DNA from: Clitoria ternatea
Lineage: Eukaryota > Streptophyta > Magnoliopsida > Fabales > Fabaceae
Length of the DNA stretch: 64,000 nt
Reading direction: 5' to 3'
NCBI GenBank assembly: GCA_037962975.1
Contig: CM075669.1
Coordinates: 82,690,001 to 82,754,000 of the forward strand
In this document: positions 44,970 to 56,348 of the stretch, one piece after another
How positions within the stretch are numbered: the first letter of the stretch is position 1
Layout: each line of letters begins with the position of its first letter
Translations under genes and position numbers: made by a program
The notes under the pieces: generated by a model
Seen by the model: only the letters and a program-made list of their open reading frames with translations
What the model was told of the DNA's origin: nothing
The model's database searches: none

Positions 44970-45490
44970 CCAACCATGCGGTGGTAGATTGTCATCAAAA
45001 GAAAGTTGTTTTCCAGTGGATCTTGTTGTTAAATTTTCTATAAGTGGCATATCTTAGTTGTTGATGATGCTTGTTATCTTTAAAGGCAAGAATTCTTCTG
45101 GTATTCATGAGTTACCTATCGTGCGTGAACTTTTAGAGGTCTTTCCAGAGAATGTCCTCGATTTGCCTCTATAGCGAAAAATTGAGTTTACCATTAATCT
45201 TGTCCCCAGTGCCAAACTTATTTTTAAGGCACCATATCATATGTCTCTCATTGAATTAGCTGAATTGAAGTAACAAGTTGATGATTTGTTTGAAAAATAA
45301 TTTATTCGTCTAAGTATTTCACTGTGGGGTAATCTAGTGTTATTGGTGAGTAAGAAAAATGGTTCTATGCGGCTGTTGTTGATTATGGGTAGTTGAATAA
45401 ACTAACTATCAAGAATAAGTATCTATTGCCACACATTGATGATCTATTGGATCAGTTAAAAAATGCTAATTTGTTTTCTAAGGTTGATCT
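44970..45490 (+). pseudogene. Element B protease end and RT start, decayed
   Basis: Reads NHAVVDCHQKKVVFQW, completing the frame left at 15908. Fragments of the protease-RT linker and RT follow (ELLEVFPENVLDLPL-like, PYHMSLIELAELK, LFSKVDL). Many stops and frameshifts. At ~45490 the RT motif stops abruptly and integrase C-terminal sequence begins, so most of RT, RNase H and integrase are deleted. Confidence 0.82.
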
Positions 45491-45972
45491 CTGATCAAAT
45501 TGATATGATTCGAGGGAAAATGAAGGCCGCTCAAGATAGACGAAAGAGTTATTATGATTAGAGGCAGACACCCTTGGAGTTTGATGTTGATGATTATGTG
45601 TTTCTATGAGTTTCACAGGATAAAGGTGTTGGTCGTGTACTTAAGACCGGGAAGTTGAAATACATTGGACCATATAAAGTTCTAGAACGTGTCGGTTCTG
45701 TAGCTTACAAGATCGCCTTTCCTCCACATCTATCCAACCTTTATAATGTATTCCATGTTTCTCAGCTGAGAAAGTATATCTCTAATACTGATCATGTGAT
45801 TCCTTGTAATGATGTTGAAATCAAGGAAAATCTTGTTATTCCTCCCACTTCAGCTTATATGATCAAGCATTCTATAAGGCAATTGAGAAATAAAGAGATT
45901 CCCATTGTGCGTGTAGCTTGGCATCATGGAATTCAAGTTACCTCGACTTGGGAACGCGAGCATGTGATATAA
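45491..45972 (+). pseudogene. Element B integrase C-terminus with chromodomain-like tail
   Basis: Starts SDQIDMIRGKMKAAQDRRKS, passes EFDVDDYVFL and, from 45655, reads KYIGPYKVLERVGSVAYKIA then PPHLSNLYNVFHVSQLRKYI. It ends IRQLRNKEIPIVRVAWHH…TSTWEREHVI. The tail is the chromodomain-related C-terminus of Tekay/Del-type chromoviruses, which helps direct integration to heterochromatin. The last 105 codons are open, but there is no intact protein upstream. Confidence 0.88.
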
Positions 45973-46052
45973 TAACAACATTCAGAGTTATTCAATTGAG
46001 GTATATTCCTATCAAAAATTTTGAGGGTGAAATTTCTTAAAGGAAGGGAGAA

Positions 46053-47850
46053 TTGTAACATCCTAATTTAAAAATATTAGGATATATTAAAGTTTTTAGA
46101 ATTAGGTTTATTAGTTTAAATAAACTAAATTTATTTAATTAAACTTATTTTATTTTTATTTCTTAATTCTTTCTTTTTCTTTTATTCTTTCCCTAAATTT
46201 GTTTCTTTCTTTTTCTTTCTCCTATTCCCACCATGTGTCTTCTCCTCCCAACAACACGGATCTTTTTTCCATCTCCATCATCACCTTGTGCCATCATCTT
46301 CACCCATATCTTCATCAATTTTGGTTGAATCACTAAGGTAAGTGTATGTTCCTCTCAATCTCCTCCTTTTTCACCTTACGGGGTCCCTTTTCATGGCTAA
46401 ATTTGGGTCCCCTCTCTTCTTCTCCTTTGTAGGCCGTGGCAGCCATGGAAGGTAATAGATAAAGCCTTGAGAGTCACAAATCCATGTTTTGGAGCTTGAA
46501 AGGTAAGACCTGGATCCATTTCTCTTTAATGCTCCCTTCGGCCAAGGAAATCATGAAACCTACTATTCTAATTTCGCCATTTTAACCTTGGTTTAGTGTT
46601 GGGCAACATTAGAATTTAATTTTGGAAGAAATCAAAAAAGGTTTGAAGACACGGAAGCATTTCAAAGTGTCATCGGCAAGTGGGTTGCATTCAAGTAAGT
46701 CAAAACTTATCAAAATTATGCCAAATTAATGATTTTAGCTCCAAAACATATATTTAATAGTTTAAAGGTTGTTAAAATAATTTTTATTAAATTTTAGGAA
46801 TTTTCTGGATAAGCAAAATTTACGTTCGAAGGTAATTCAGTGTGGTTCGACAATCGCTAATATGTTTCGATGAGTTTCGACTATTTAAAAATATACCAAA
46901 CTAGTATTTGACTTTAGTTTTAGCAATTCTAGCTTGAAAAATGGTTAAAATAATGATTATGTAATTTTAGGAATTTTGGATTACAGGAACCGGCCATTCA
47001 GAGAGTGAGTTAGAAAGGTGGATCGCCAAAAGGTACGTCTTTACGTACGAAGGTCTCTACTACTTAAGTAGCGATTAGGAATTATTATTCTGGGATTTTA
47101 TTTTATAAATTACATTGTTAACTGAATAGCCAAATGTTCAAATATATTTATATATATATATATATTCCTGTAAAATATGGTTGATAATGTTATTTATGAT
47201 ATTCGATAGCCCCTACATTCAGTTTAATATGAGTATCAATTGAGGGCTAATGTTTGAAGGAATATTGTGATTTAGTGGAGCTAGGCTAAAATGTCGGTAT
47301 TGAGATATATGCATTATGATTCACATGTCTTGCATTTTTGTACTTCATGACATCATATGCATTTATAAAAGCACTACAATTTGTTGTATAGGAGTGCCAT
47401 TTCTAACATTATGATTAATTGTCTGGGTTATCCTTGGCACTATGATTTGCTTATTGTGAAGTCGGATCCGCATTGCATGCTTTTATGTCCATGGCATTCA
47501 GATATTGCATTTGAGAGTACTAAGATATGCTTAGTTGATGAAAGATTGAAGGAATTAGGGAGATGATTGGTTGTAATTACTAGTAAGCCTTCATGCTTCA
47601 TTGATATAAATAGATGAATGGTTTAATTGGTATATTGTATTATATGTGTTGAATATCAATGTGCCTTTGTGCTATATTAAAATATATTGAGAACATATTA
47701 TGTTTGAATTAAAACTATAAACATATCTCTAATTACCGCATTAAGTGGTACTCACTCCTCAACCTATGGTTTTAGTGGGTTTTTAGGGGGATGGTGATGC
47801 CACTTAGTGATCCGGAAGATGGGGATGATGCGATGCCATAGTGGAAATGG

Positions 47851-47908
<58 letters not shown>

Positions 47909-48590
47909 ATGTTTTGATAACGATACATTTGGCTCGATGATGTATATGGGTGTTACCAGTTATTTTGGATATCTTGAAATATTTATGTTGGATGTGTAAA
48001 TAGTGATATGGATGTGTATGCCTCCTAGTTGTTAGGTATCTGACACCTCACTAGAGGCTTAATCATGATTTTATATGATTTTGAGTATGGATTGTGAAAG
48101 CGATGCCTAAGAATTGTTTTGTTTGATATATCCTTGAAATGGGCAGGTTATGAATTATGTGAATTGGCTAGTATGGTTCAATACCATTAAATGATGATTA
48201 ATAATTATTGTGAAGTCATAATTGTATGATTTTAGTGAAAATAGGTTAAATTCAAGGAATTGAGTTGGTGATATTTTGTTCTATGAGGTTTCAGAATCCC
48301 CGAATAGGTTGTACAGGTCATATACTACATTTAAGATTTGATTGCATTGCCTTGAATATTTGAATGTGGTTAGGATGGTTTTGGAGGTCCAAAGAGCATC
48401 AAAACATCCTATATGCATAATTTCATATAGATTTCCCATTTTTGAGAATTTTTAAGTGTGGCCAAGCCCAACAGGTCATAATTGGTGTGTAGTTACTGCT
48501 CGTAAAATTTGGCAGCATTCGGATATCATTTGGATAGGTTTAGGGTAGGTAGAAGCTTATTTTTAGGCAAAATTTTACATAATTCTGGTC
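46053..48590 (+). mobile_element. Element B 3' LTR (right end not resolved)
   Basis: TGTAACATCCTAATTT follows a purine tract (AAAGGAAGGGAGAAT), the usual PPT-LTR junction. The LTR has a CT-rich section (46145-46260), a GGTAAGTG donor-like site at 46338, and the phrase AAGGTACGTCTTTACGTACG near 47030 that has a counterpart in element E's LTR at 56070. Includes an AT microsatellite (47148-47164). I could not find the 5' LTR, probably outside the window, so the end is a guess. Confidence 0.65.
47849..47907 (+). repeat. (AT)n(GT)n microsatellite
   Basis: ATATATATAT passes into an uninterrupted TG/GT run of about 45 bases ending near 47906, within element B's LTR. Confidence 0.97.
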
Positions 48591-49424
48591 TACTTTGTTC
48601 TTCTACATAATGCAAGTCTATTGTTGTTTTGCGCTAAAGTCTACCGTTGTCTTTGCTTTTTAAGGTTTATTGTTGTCTTTATTTTAAGTCTATTGTTGTC
48701 TTTATTTTAAGTCTATTGCTGTTTTTTATTTTAAATGCTGCTGTTATTGTTTCTCTATCTTTAAGTTTATTGTTGTTATTTTTGGTTAAAGTCTACTATT
48801 ATCTTTATTTTTAAAAGTTTGTTGTTGTTTAAGTCTATTGTTGTCTATTTTTAAAATTCTGTTGCTGTTTTTATTTAAAGTTTGTTGTTATATTTGTATT
48901 TTAAAGGTTGCTATTGTTGATTCTGTATTTTTAAGTTTGTTATTACTGTTTTTAGTTAAAATTTGTTCTTGTCTCTATTTTTAAAAGTTTATTGTTGTTT
49001 TCATTTTAAGTCTGCTGCTATTTCTAGATTTTAAAGGTTGTTGTTACTATTTTTGTTTCTTTAAGTCTGTTGTTGTTGGTTTTGGTTAAAATTTGCTATT
49101 GTCTTTGTTTTTAAAAGTCTGTTACTATTTTTATTTTAAGTCTATTACCATTTTTGTATTTGAAAGGTTGTTGTTATTGTTTTTGTATTTTTAAGTTTAC
49201 TTTTGCTATTTTTTTTGTTGAAGTTTGTTGTTGTCTCTGTTTTTAAAAGTCTATTCTTATTTTCATTTTTAGTTAGCTGTTATTTCTGTATTTTAAAGGC
49301 TGTTATTGGTATTTCTATATTTTTAAGTGTGTTGTTGTTATTCTTGGTTAAAGTCTATTGTTGTCTCTGTTTTAAATTTGTTGCTATTTCTACTTTTAAG
49401 GGTTCATTGTTGTTTTTAGTTTAA
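48590..49424 (+). repeat. T-rich higher-order tandem repeat
   Basis: Degenerate units of about 22-28 bp (AAGTCTATTGTTGTCTTTAT, AAGGTTGTTGTTATTGTTTT and variants). They are arranged in a larger period of ~130 bp, marked by GGTTAAAGTCT/GTTAAAATTTG at about 48785, 48955, 49084, 49214 and 49345. No coding value. CACTA-2 sits at its right edge. Confidence 0.8.
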
Positions 49425-49439
49425 CACTAGTGGAGAAAG

Positions 49440-49600
49440 GGGTTTTAAGCACGGTTCTGTTGGACCTTTAAGCACGGTTCCAGAACCGTGCTTGTTCCCG
49501 CCGTGCTCGTAGATAGACACTTTTAAGCACGGTTAAATAACCGTCTTCGTAGCTTACTTTTAAGCACGGTTCCTTTGAACCGTGCTCGTATCTAGCCTTT
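49440..49600 (+). repeat. CACTA-2 left subterminal repeats
   Basis: Several copies of TTTTAAGCACGGTT paired with AACCGTGCTCGTA, forming short inverted pairs (GCACGGTTCCAGAACCGTGC at 49470-49489 is one near-perfect hairpin). Confidence 0.85.
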
Positions 49601-49712
49601 TTTTATTTTAATATGCAGAAAAATGGCACTATTTTTTGGGTTCAGATCCAACGTTTTGTTCAGATCCAACGTTCATATGGTTAATTTCAACTGAGTTCGT
49701 AAATTAACAAGC

Positions 49713-49925
49713 TTGGTTGTTATTCTTGTGCCCATTTTGTTGCTGTTACTGTCCATTTCATCATCATCAAGAGAAGGAGGGAATGAAAGTAGTAGTGAGC
49801 GTGAAGTTTATATTGTGTACATGGCTCGTTTAATCAAAGAAGAAGCACACTCCATTTCTCAAAAATCTGGTGTGGTCTCTGTTTTCCTAGACTCCATTCT
49901 TAAGCTCCACAAAACACGTTCCTGA
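49713..49925 (+). pseudogene. Captured subtilase (subtilisin-like protease) N-terminal fragment
   Basis: An open frame of 70 codons. It starts with a hydrophobic signal-peptide-like run (VILVPILLLLLSISSSS), passes VYIVYM and reads ARLIKEEAHSISQKSGVVSV then ILKLHKTRS before a stop. Plant subtilases begin their I9 inhibitor prodomain with VYIVYMG and end it with a motif close to KEEA-SIAQKPGVVSVFPD followed by LHTTRSWDF. Here the two are joined directly, so about 40-50 prodomain residues between them are missing. No protease domain with Asp/His/Ser follows. I infer a rearranged host exon carried by CACTA-2. Whether it is expressed as a small secreted peptide is unknown. Confidence 0.78.
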
Positions 49926-50329
49926 AATTTTCTCAAGTCATACCAAACCTCAATCAAACAACTAAGCCTAAATATATATTGTATCAACCAAACAATATTC
50001 CTGACCAATAAATTAATAATAATGAAAATGGGGTTTTAGAGGAAGAACCTGTGTATGTAGAGAGTTGGTGGTAAGTGGTAGAGAAAAAGAGAACCTTCTA
50101 TGTAGAGAGAGAAGACGCACACCGTGGTGGGAGGGAAACGAAAATGGAGTTTGGTGAAGGGGGAAGACGAAAGGGAGAGGGAAAATGGATTTGGTGAGTG
50201 GGGAACACGAATGGAAACCTTCGTAGAGAGAAAGAGAGAAGAAGAACACCTTTTTATTTTAATGGAGGGAGGAGGAAGAAGAGGAGGGAAATGAAACAAC
50301 GCTTAAGTTTTCGAGAAAATGACCCTATA

Positions 50330-50845
50330 AGCACGGTTCCCCTCAGAACCGTGCTAATAGCTCAATTATTTTACTACTTTTAAGCACGGGTCCCTTCCAA
50401 CCGTGTTCGTAGGTTTTTTAAAAAAAAATTTTAAAAAAATAAAAACACCTTTAAGCACGGTTCAAAGGAACCGTCCTTATAACTCTCTCAGAAAAAAAAA
50501 ATTTAAAAAATTTTTCCAGTCTTTAAGCACGGTTCGTTGCCAACCGTGCTCGTAGCTCTAGTTTTAAGCACGGTTGCCAGTCAACCGTCCTCGTATGTGA
50601 CACCTTTAAGCACGGTTCAAAGCAACCGTCCTTATAACTCTTTCAGAAAAAAAATTTAAAAAATTTTTCCAGTCTTTAAGCATGGTTCGTTGCCAACCGT
50701 GCTCGTATCTCTAGTTTTAAGCACGGTTGCCAGTCAACCGTCCTCGTATGTGACTTCAAAATTTTCAAAAATGCCACCGCCTTTTTTTTAGCACGGTTTT
50801 GACATAACCGTGCTCGTATCCTGTCCTCGTATCCATTTTCTGCAC
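50330..50845 (+). repeat. CACTA-2 right subterminal repeats
   Basis: At least eight copies of TTTAAGCACGGTT alternate with AACCGTGCTCGTA/AACCGTCCTCGTA. A block of ~120 bp is duplicated (near 50452-50595 and 50614-50750). Confidence 0.88.
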
Positions 50846-50853
50846 TAGTGTAA

Positions 50854-52439
50854 GTTTGTATGGTTGTACTTAATTATTAATAGCAAAAAAAACTTTTTGT
50901 ATATTGAACAAAATTATGTTTAAAAATAAATAAAATATGGCGAAACATTATAGTATATGATTTCATTCCTAAAGAAATATTCTAATTTTATATATGGGTG
51001 ATACTTTATTTATTTTTCAATAATAATAAACCACACATAGTTACGCCTAATTAAATTACAAATTTACTATTAAATAAGTGAAGATAATTAAATATAAAAT
51101 ATAAATGAAAGATAATATAAAATAGATAAATGGACGAAAATAACAATAAAATAAAATATATACATATGTAATTTTTAAAAAGTGCTTTTAAATTCTTTTA
51201 TATTTGTTTAATATTACAAAAGATAAGAAATTTAAATGAGAAGTTTTTTATTTTAAATTAATATTAATGTAGTCTCTAGTAGTTTATTAGAAAATATATT
51301 ATTATATTTAGTTAACAAAAAGCATAAATAAATAGCAACTTCATCCGAATAAGGAATTTAAATAAATATATATCTTATGATATAAGAAAACATATTATTC
51401 ATAGTATTGTATTAAAGCTTCTTGAAAAATAATATTTTTTTATTATATTTATTAATAAAAAATATATTACGAGATTAAGAAAACATATAATTCATATTAT
51501 TGAGTGAAAGTTACTTGCATAATAATACATATACATCTTTAACGAAAAATATCTTTGTATAAAAAGAAGAAAACACATACCAACTAATTTTTGTTTGTTA
51601 AATATTTCAGTCAGCACATCAGAAGTTGGTAAAAATAAAAATGTATTTTTAGGAATATCAAAGTCCTCAATTAAGGAAACTTGCATGTCTCTCTTAAAGA
51701 AGACCCTAAATCCATGAGTCGTTAGCTTGTAGAACTGGTCATTAAGAGCATAATAATAAAAAAGATTTATGATGTCTAAATATTTTGACAATAATAAATA
51801 TAACATAATAAAAGAATTATAAAATATTACATAATAATAAAAAAGATTTATGAAATAAATTGTGTCTAAATATTTTGACACATGTCAATAGTGACCTAAC
51901 AAATACAATTGTAATTTATTATTGGTGACTATAAATTGTTTCATTAACATAATATCTATTGTCTAAGATTTGATTTATTTAGGATTAAAAGAATCATAAA
52001 TATGAATACGAAATAAAAAAAGATTTATCATTGTGATTCATCACCATAACAAAATCATAAATAAAAATAATTAAAAGATCACTCTTATTAATGTGAAATA
52101 ATATCTGAGATTCCAATTATCTTCTAGATACATCAATCTATATCAATTAGATAATTAAATCAATTAAAATTTTTTTAAAAAAATACAAACAAATGAGAGA
52201 CTGGCCCATGGCAAATTTATAGCTATTTATTACTTAAAATTTTTAATTGAAGGTTTTAAATTTTTAAATTTTAATATAATATATAAAACATTAACTTTTC
52301 TAACTTTTAATAAAATAAATAAAAAATTCAAAATTCAATCTACATTAAATTTATAATTATCAAAATTTTAATTGAAGAGACTTTTTTCTTATCAACTCCA
52401 TTTATTATATTTTAACACCTTTTATTTCTATCAAATTCA
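50854..52439. other. AT-rich spacer
   Basis: Very AT-rich, with no gene, LTR or repeat structure that I can name. Short open frames (for example 51492-51881 minus) look random. Confidence 0.5.
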
Positions 52440-54620
52440 AATTGCCAAAGTACAGATTCTGGTTGGATAAAGTGTAGTTTTTAGGCCACATGATTTCTAA
52501 AGATGGTGTGGCAATAGATCCAGCTAAGGTTGAGGTTGTAATGTCTTGGAAATAACCTTAATTTATTACTAAAATTTGAAGTTTTATTAGGTTTATTGAA
52601 GGGTTTTCCCATTTAGCTTTGCCATTGGCAAAGTTAACTCAGAAAAATCAACTATTTGTATGGATCTGTGAATGTAAAAGAAGTTTCTTGGAGCTAAAGT
52701 AGAGACTCACTTCTGTACCTCTCTTAGCCCTTCCTAATCTATAGGAAGATTTTATTATGTACTGTGATACGTCTAAGCTCAATCTTGGATGTGTATTGAT
52801 GCAGAATGAAAAGGTGATTGATTATGCATCAAGACAGTTGCAACTGAATGAACTAAATTACCCCACTCATTATCTTGAATTAGTTATTATGGTGTTTGCC
52901 TGGAAATTACGGAGGCATTATTTGTATGCTTTAAGGTTTATGGTATTTAGTGACTATAAAAGCCTCAAATACCTCTTTGATTAGAAAGAGTTGAATATGC
53001 ATCAAAGGAGGTGGATGGAGTTCTTAAAGGACTATGACTTCGATTTAAAGTACCATTGTAGGAGGTTATGTTGTGGCTGATGTTTTAAGTAGAAAGTCAA
53101 TTCAGGTGGCATCCTTAATGGTAAAGGAACATGAATTAATTGAATAGTTTACATATTTAAATCTTAATGTTGAGATGAAGTCTGATAGTGCGATGATTGT
53201 TGGCACTTTGAAGATTGTTAATGAATTCTTGAAGTTGGTGTGTGAGCAGGAAAAATCTAGTTTGTACCTCCAAAGATTGAAGGAGCTTCAAGAAAAGGTA
53301 AAGATATGGCACCTGTGGTAGGGCCCGGTGGAATTTAACGGGTTAAAGGGAAAATTTATGTACCTGAAGGTTATAGATAAAGAAAAAGTGTTCTTGATGA
53401 AGTGCACCGTAGCCTGTTGAGTATTCACCTAGGCACGACAAAAGTGTACCGATATCTAAGAAAGAATTTCTTGTGGCCAGGATTGAAAAGAGATGTGGTG
53501 AAATTTATGGCATCTTGTTTGATATGCTAGAAAGCCAAAGTTGAACACCAGAAGCCTTTTGGTACCATGAAACCTCTTGACATCCCTTTTTGGGGGTGGG
53601 ATTCTATTGCCATGGATTTTGTGTCTATATTACCTAGAACTATATTAGTCATGATGCTATTTGGGTGATTTTTGACATGCCGAGTCTTCCCATTTGCTTG
53701 TAATTAGCATAAAGAGTTCCATGGAGAAACTGGTATAATTATATATGAAGGAGGTGGTAAGGTTACAGGTGTACCTTTCAGTATTATTTTGGACGTGATC
53801 CATGATTTACCTCACGTTTTTGGGGTAGTCTCCATCAGGAATTAGGCTCTAAGTTGAAGCTAACTTTAGCTTATCATCCGTAAACCAATGGACAATCCAA
53901 GAGGACTATCCAAAGCTTGGAAGACCTATGGAGGTCTTTGTATTTTGGAGCATGATGGTAGTTGGGAGCAGTTTCTCCTATTGATCGAATTTACATATAA
54001 CAATAGTTATCACACTAGTATTGGTATAGCTCCCTATGAAGCATTGTATGGCCGAAGGTGTAAAACACCATTATGTTGGCTTGAAACTAGTGAGAGTCTG
54101 GCCGTAGAACTCAAGATTGTTCAATAGACTTCTAATTAGATTAAGATAATCTGAGAAAAAATAAAAACCGCTTAGGATAGGTAGAAGAGTTATTATGATC
54201 AGGGGTGGAAACCACTTGAGTTTGAGGTAGATGATTATGAATTTTTAAGAGTTTCATGTGACAAGGGTATTAGTCGTGTACTGAAAAGCAAGAAGTTGAG
54301 TCTTAAGTACATCAGACCATATAAGATTCTGGAGCGGGTTAGTTCTATGGCTTATAAGATCGCCATTCCTCCTCGTCTCTTAAATTTACACAATGTATTT
54401 CATGCATCTCAACTGAGGAAATACATACCTAATCCTAATCATGTCATTCCTAGTGATGATATTGAGGTCTAGTAGATTCTAGTCATTCCTCCCACGTCAG
54501 CTCTCATCGTGGAACATTCTGTGAAGTGATTAAGAAATAAAAAGATCCCACTTGTACACATGGTATGGTGTCGTGGGAATAGAGTTACCTCAACCTGGCC
54601 GCGGGAGAATGATATGCGAA
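52440..54620 (+). pseudogene. Element E (Tekay/Del-type chromovirus) pol remnant: RT end, RNase H, integrase, chromodomain
   Basis: Begins inside RT (VVFLGHVISKDGVAIDPAKV). It runs through RNase H (YCDTSKLNLGCVLMQNEKVI, DYKSLKYLFD) and integrase (HLGTTKVYRYLRKNFLWPGL; WDSIAMDFVSILPRT; WEQFLLLIEFTYNNSYHTSI; PYEALYGRRCKTPLCW) to the C-terminal IRPYKILERVSSMAYKIAIP and LRNKKIPLVHMVW…TSTWPREND, the chromodomain region. Two open pieces are 52757-52984 and 53888-54127. The rest is broken by stops and frameshifts. The 5' part (gag, protease, early RT) is absent. Same clade as element B but a separate, diverged copy. Confidence 0.88.
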
Positions 54621-54693
54621 TGTAGCATCCAAAACTATTCGTTTGAGGTATATCTCTTTTAAATTTTGAGGATTAAATTTTCTTAAAAGGGGG

Positions 54694-56348
54694 ATTGTAA
54701 CACCCTAATTTTGATTAATTGGGAGATTTAGAAGAATAAATCAGGTAAATGATTTAAATTTAATGGTTTATAAGATATATTAAAAAATTTAAAATGACTC
54801 ATTAAATATTAAAAGGGCATTTAGTTTTAGTGGTTAACCAAAAGAGTTACAAGACTGAACTAGCCCTAACTAACTTAAGTTAATTCCCTTTTCTCTCACT
54901 TTTTCTACCTATCACTCACATCACTCTTTCTCTTTCTCTCTCTCTTTCTCACTTACCACCACCATCATCATATTCTCTTCTCCACCATCATCTTTCTCTT
55001 CCTTCTTTTTCCTTTTTCCTCTCTATCATCACTCTTCCTTCTCCCTCACTTACTCACTCCACTATCTCTTTATCCTCTCATTCTCACGTGAAATTTCTCC
55101 TTCTCCAAGCCATCGTTCTTTTTCTCTCTTTTCTTACATTATCTTTATTTCCCCTCCCCTTCACCATTACACCGTGACCACACACTTTCTTCCTCTCCTT
55201 CATTATTTTCCTCTTCTTCACCCTCAATCTCCATTTTCTTTCTTCATCACCATACCACAACTGTGTCATTCTCTATCACTTCATTATCACCATCATCTTT
55301 CTTGCTTCCCCTCCAACCAAACTGTGACCTTTCTTCCTCCACTATCATCATGTCTTTCTCTCTCTACACCAACCAACCCTGTGTGCCTTTCTTCCTCAAT
55401 TTCTCTATCATTTTCATCCTTGCTTCGACAAGGGTAAGTATATGCATGCATGTTCCTTTATCCATTTCATTTTTCATGCATGCATCTTGTCCCACTTCAT
55501 CCTTGCATGCATGGTTTCCCTTTCTCTTTGCATGCATGGTTTCCTTTTCCTTTTTCATGCATGATCTTCTTTCCCTTTTTACATGTGCTAAATTTTAGGT
55601 CTTCTTCTTTTCTTTCTAGGTTGGTTGTGACTCTATTGAAGAGGGAAGGTGAAGATCGACTCTTAAAACTCCATTTTTAAAGCCTGAGGTAAGGACCCTA
55701 GCTTACGTTGTCTTTGATTTCTTTTCTGGTGATAAAATAGTAAACCTATCTTTTCATTTTTGGTTGTTTGCTTTAGGAAATCATTAAAAAGTGGTTGGGG
55801 TTCACTTTCAGAGTTTGTCAGAAGGATTTCAGAGCTCTAAGGTAGCTTTGATGCCTTATTGGCAGTTTCATAACCTTTGGTAAGTAAGAATCGTTTTCGA
55901 AACTACACCGATTTAGTGTTTTAGCTTCAATTCTAGTGTTTTGGTGGTTTCTAGGTTACAAGGATAATTTTAGTTAAATTTTTAGAATTTTTTAAATATA
56001 AGATATTAACGTTTGAAATTGAATTGGAGATTGGGGACTTGATTCAGAAAACCGAATATCGCTATAAGGTACGTGTTGACGTATGAGGGGGTTTATCATT
56101 CGAGTAGCGAATAGGAATTTCTATTTTCAGGGTGGGTTTTTAAAATCAAAAGTTTTCATTGAATATAATTCCTGGAAATGTCAAGCTTATAAAATATAAA
56201 TATTATTATGGTTCATGTTATGAAATAATGTTGTAAATTGAAGTGTAGTGCTTGATGTTGATAATCACATTATGTGAATTAAATCATGAAATGTTATTGA
56301 TTGTATTGCTTGGTATATGTTGTTGATAATGACCCATGTTGGAGTTGA
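54694..56348 (+). mobile_element. Element E 3' LTR (right end uncertain)
   Basis: TGTAACACCCTAATTTTG follows the purine tract AAAAGGGGGAT. A long CT-rich stretch (54885-55430) and AAGGGTAAGTATATGC donor-like sequence resemble element B's LTR layout. AAGGTACGTGTTGACGTATG at 56068 matches its counterpart in B's LTR. No matching 5' LTR was found. Confidence 0.65.
55440..55565 (+). repeat. Cluster of GCATGCATG (RY-like) words in a ~30-37 bp repeat
   Basis: GCATGCATG / CATGCATGCA occurs about five times, each followed by TTTCC(CTT)-rich sequence. CATGCA is the RY motif bound by B3 transcription factors in seeds; binding here is inference. Confidence 0.7.

Larger units (their letters stand above)
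49425..50850 (+). mobile_element. CACTA-2: 1.4 kb non-autonomous CACTA carrying a host gene fragment
   Basis: Ends are CACTAGTGGAGAAAGG and the inverse …TTTTCTGCACTAGTG, flanked by a 3-bp duplication TAA (49422-49424 and 50851-50853). Subterminal words TTTAAGCACGGTT and AACCGTGCTCGTA occur in many copies at both ends. There is no transposase, so it must depend on a partner. The centre (about 49640-50300) is different in composition and holds a subtilase fragment. Confidence 0.9.

Noticed and set aside
55084..55598. Ser/Phe-rich frames in a CT-rich stretch
   Set aside because: Simple composition effect in an LTR leader.
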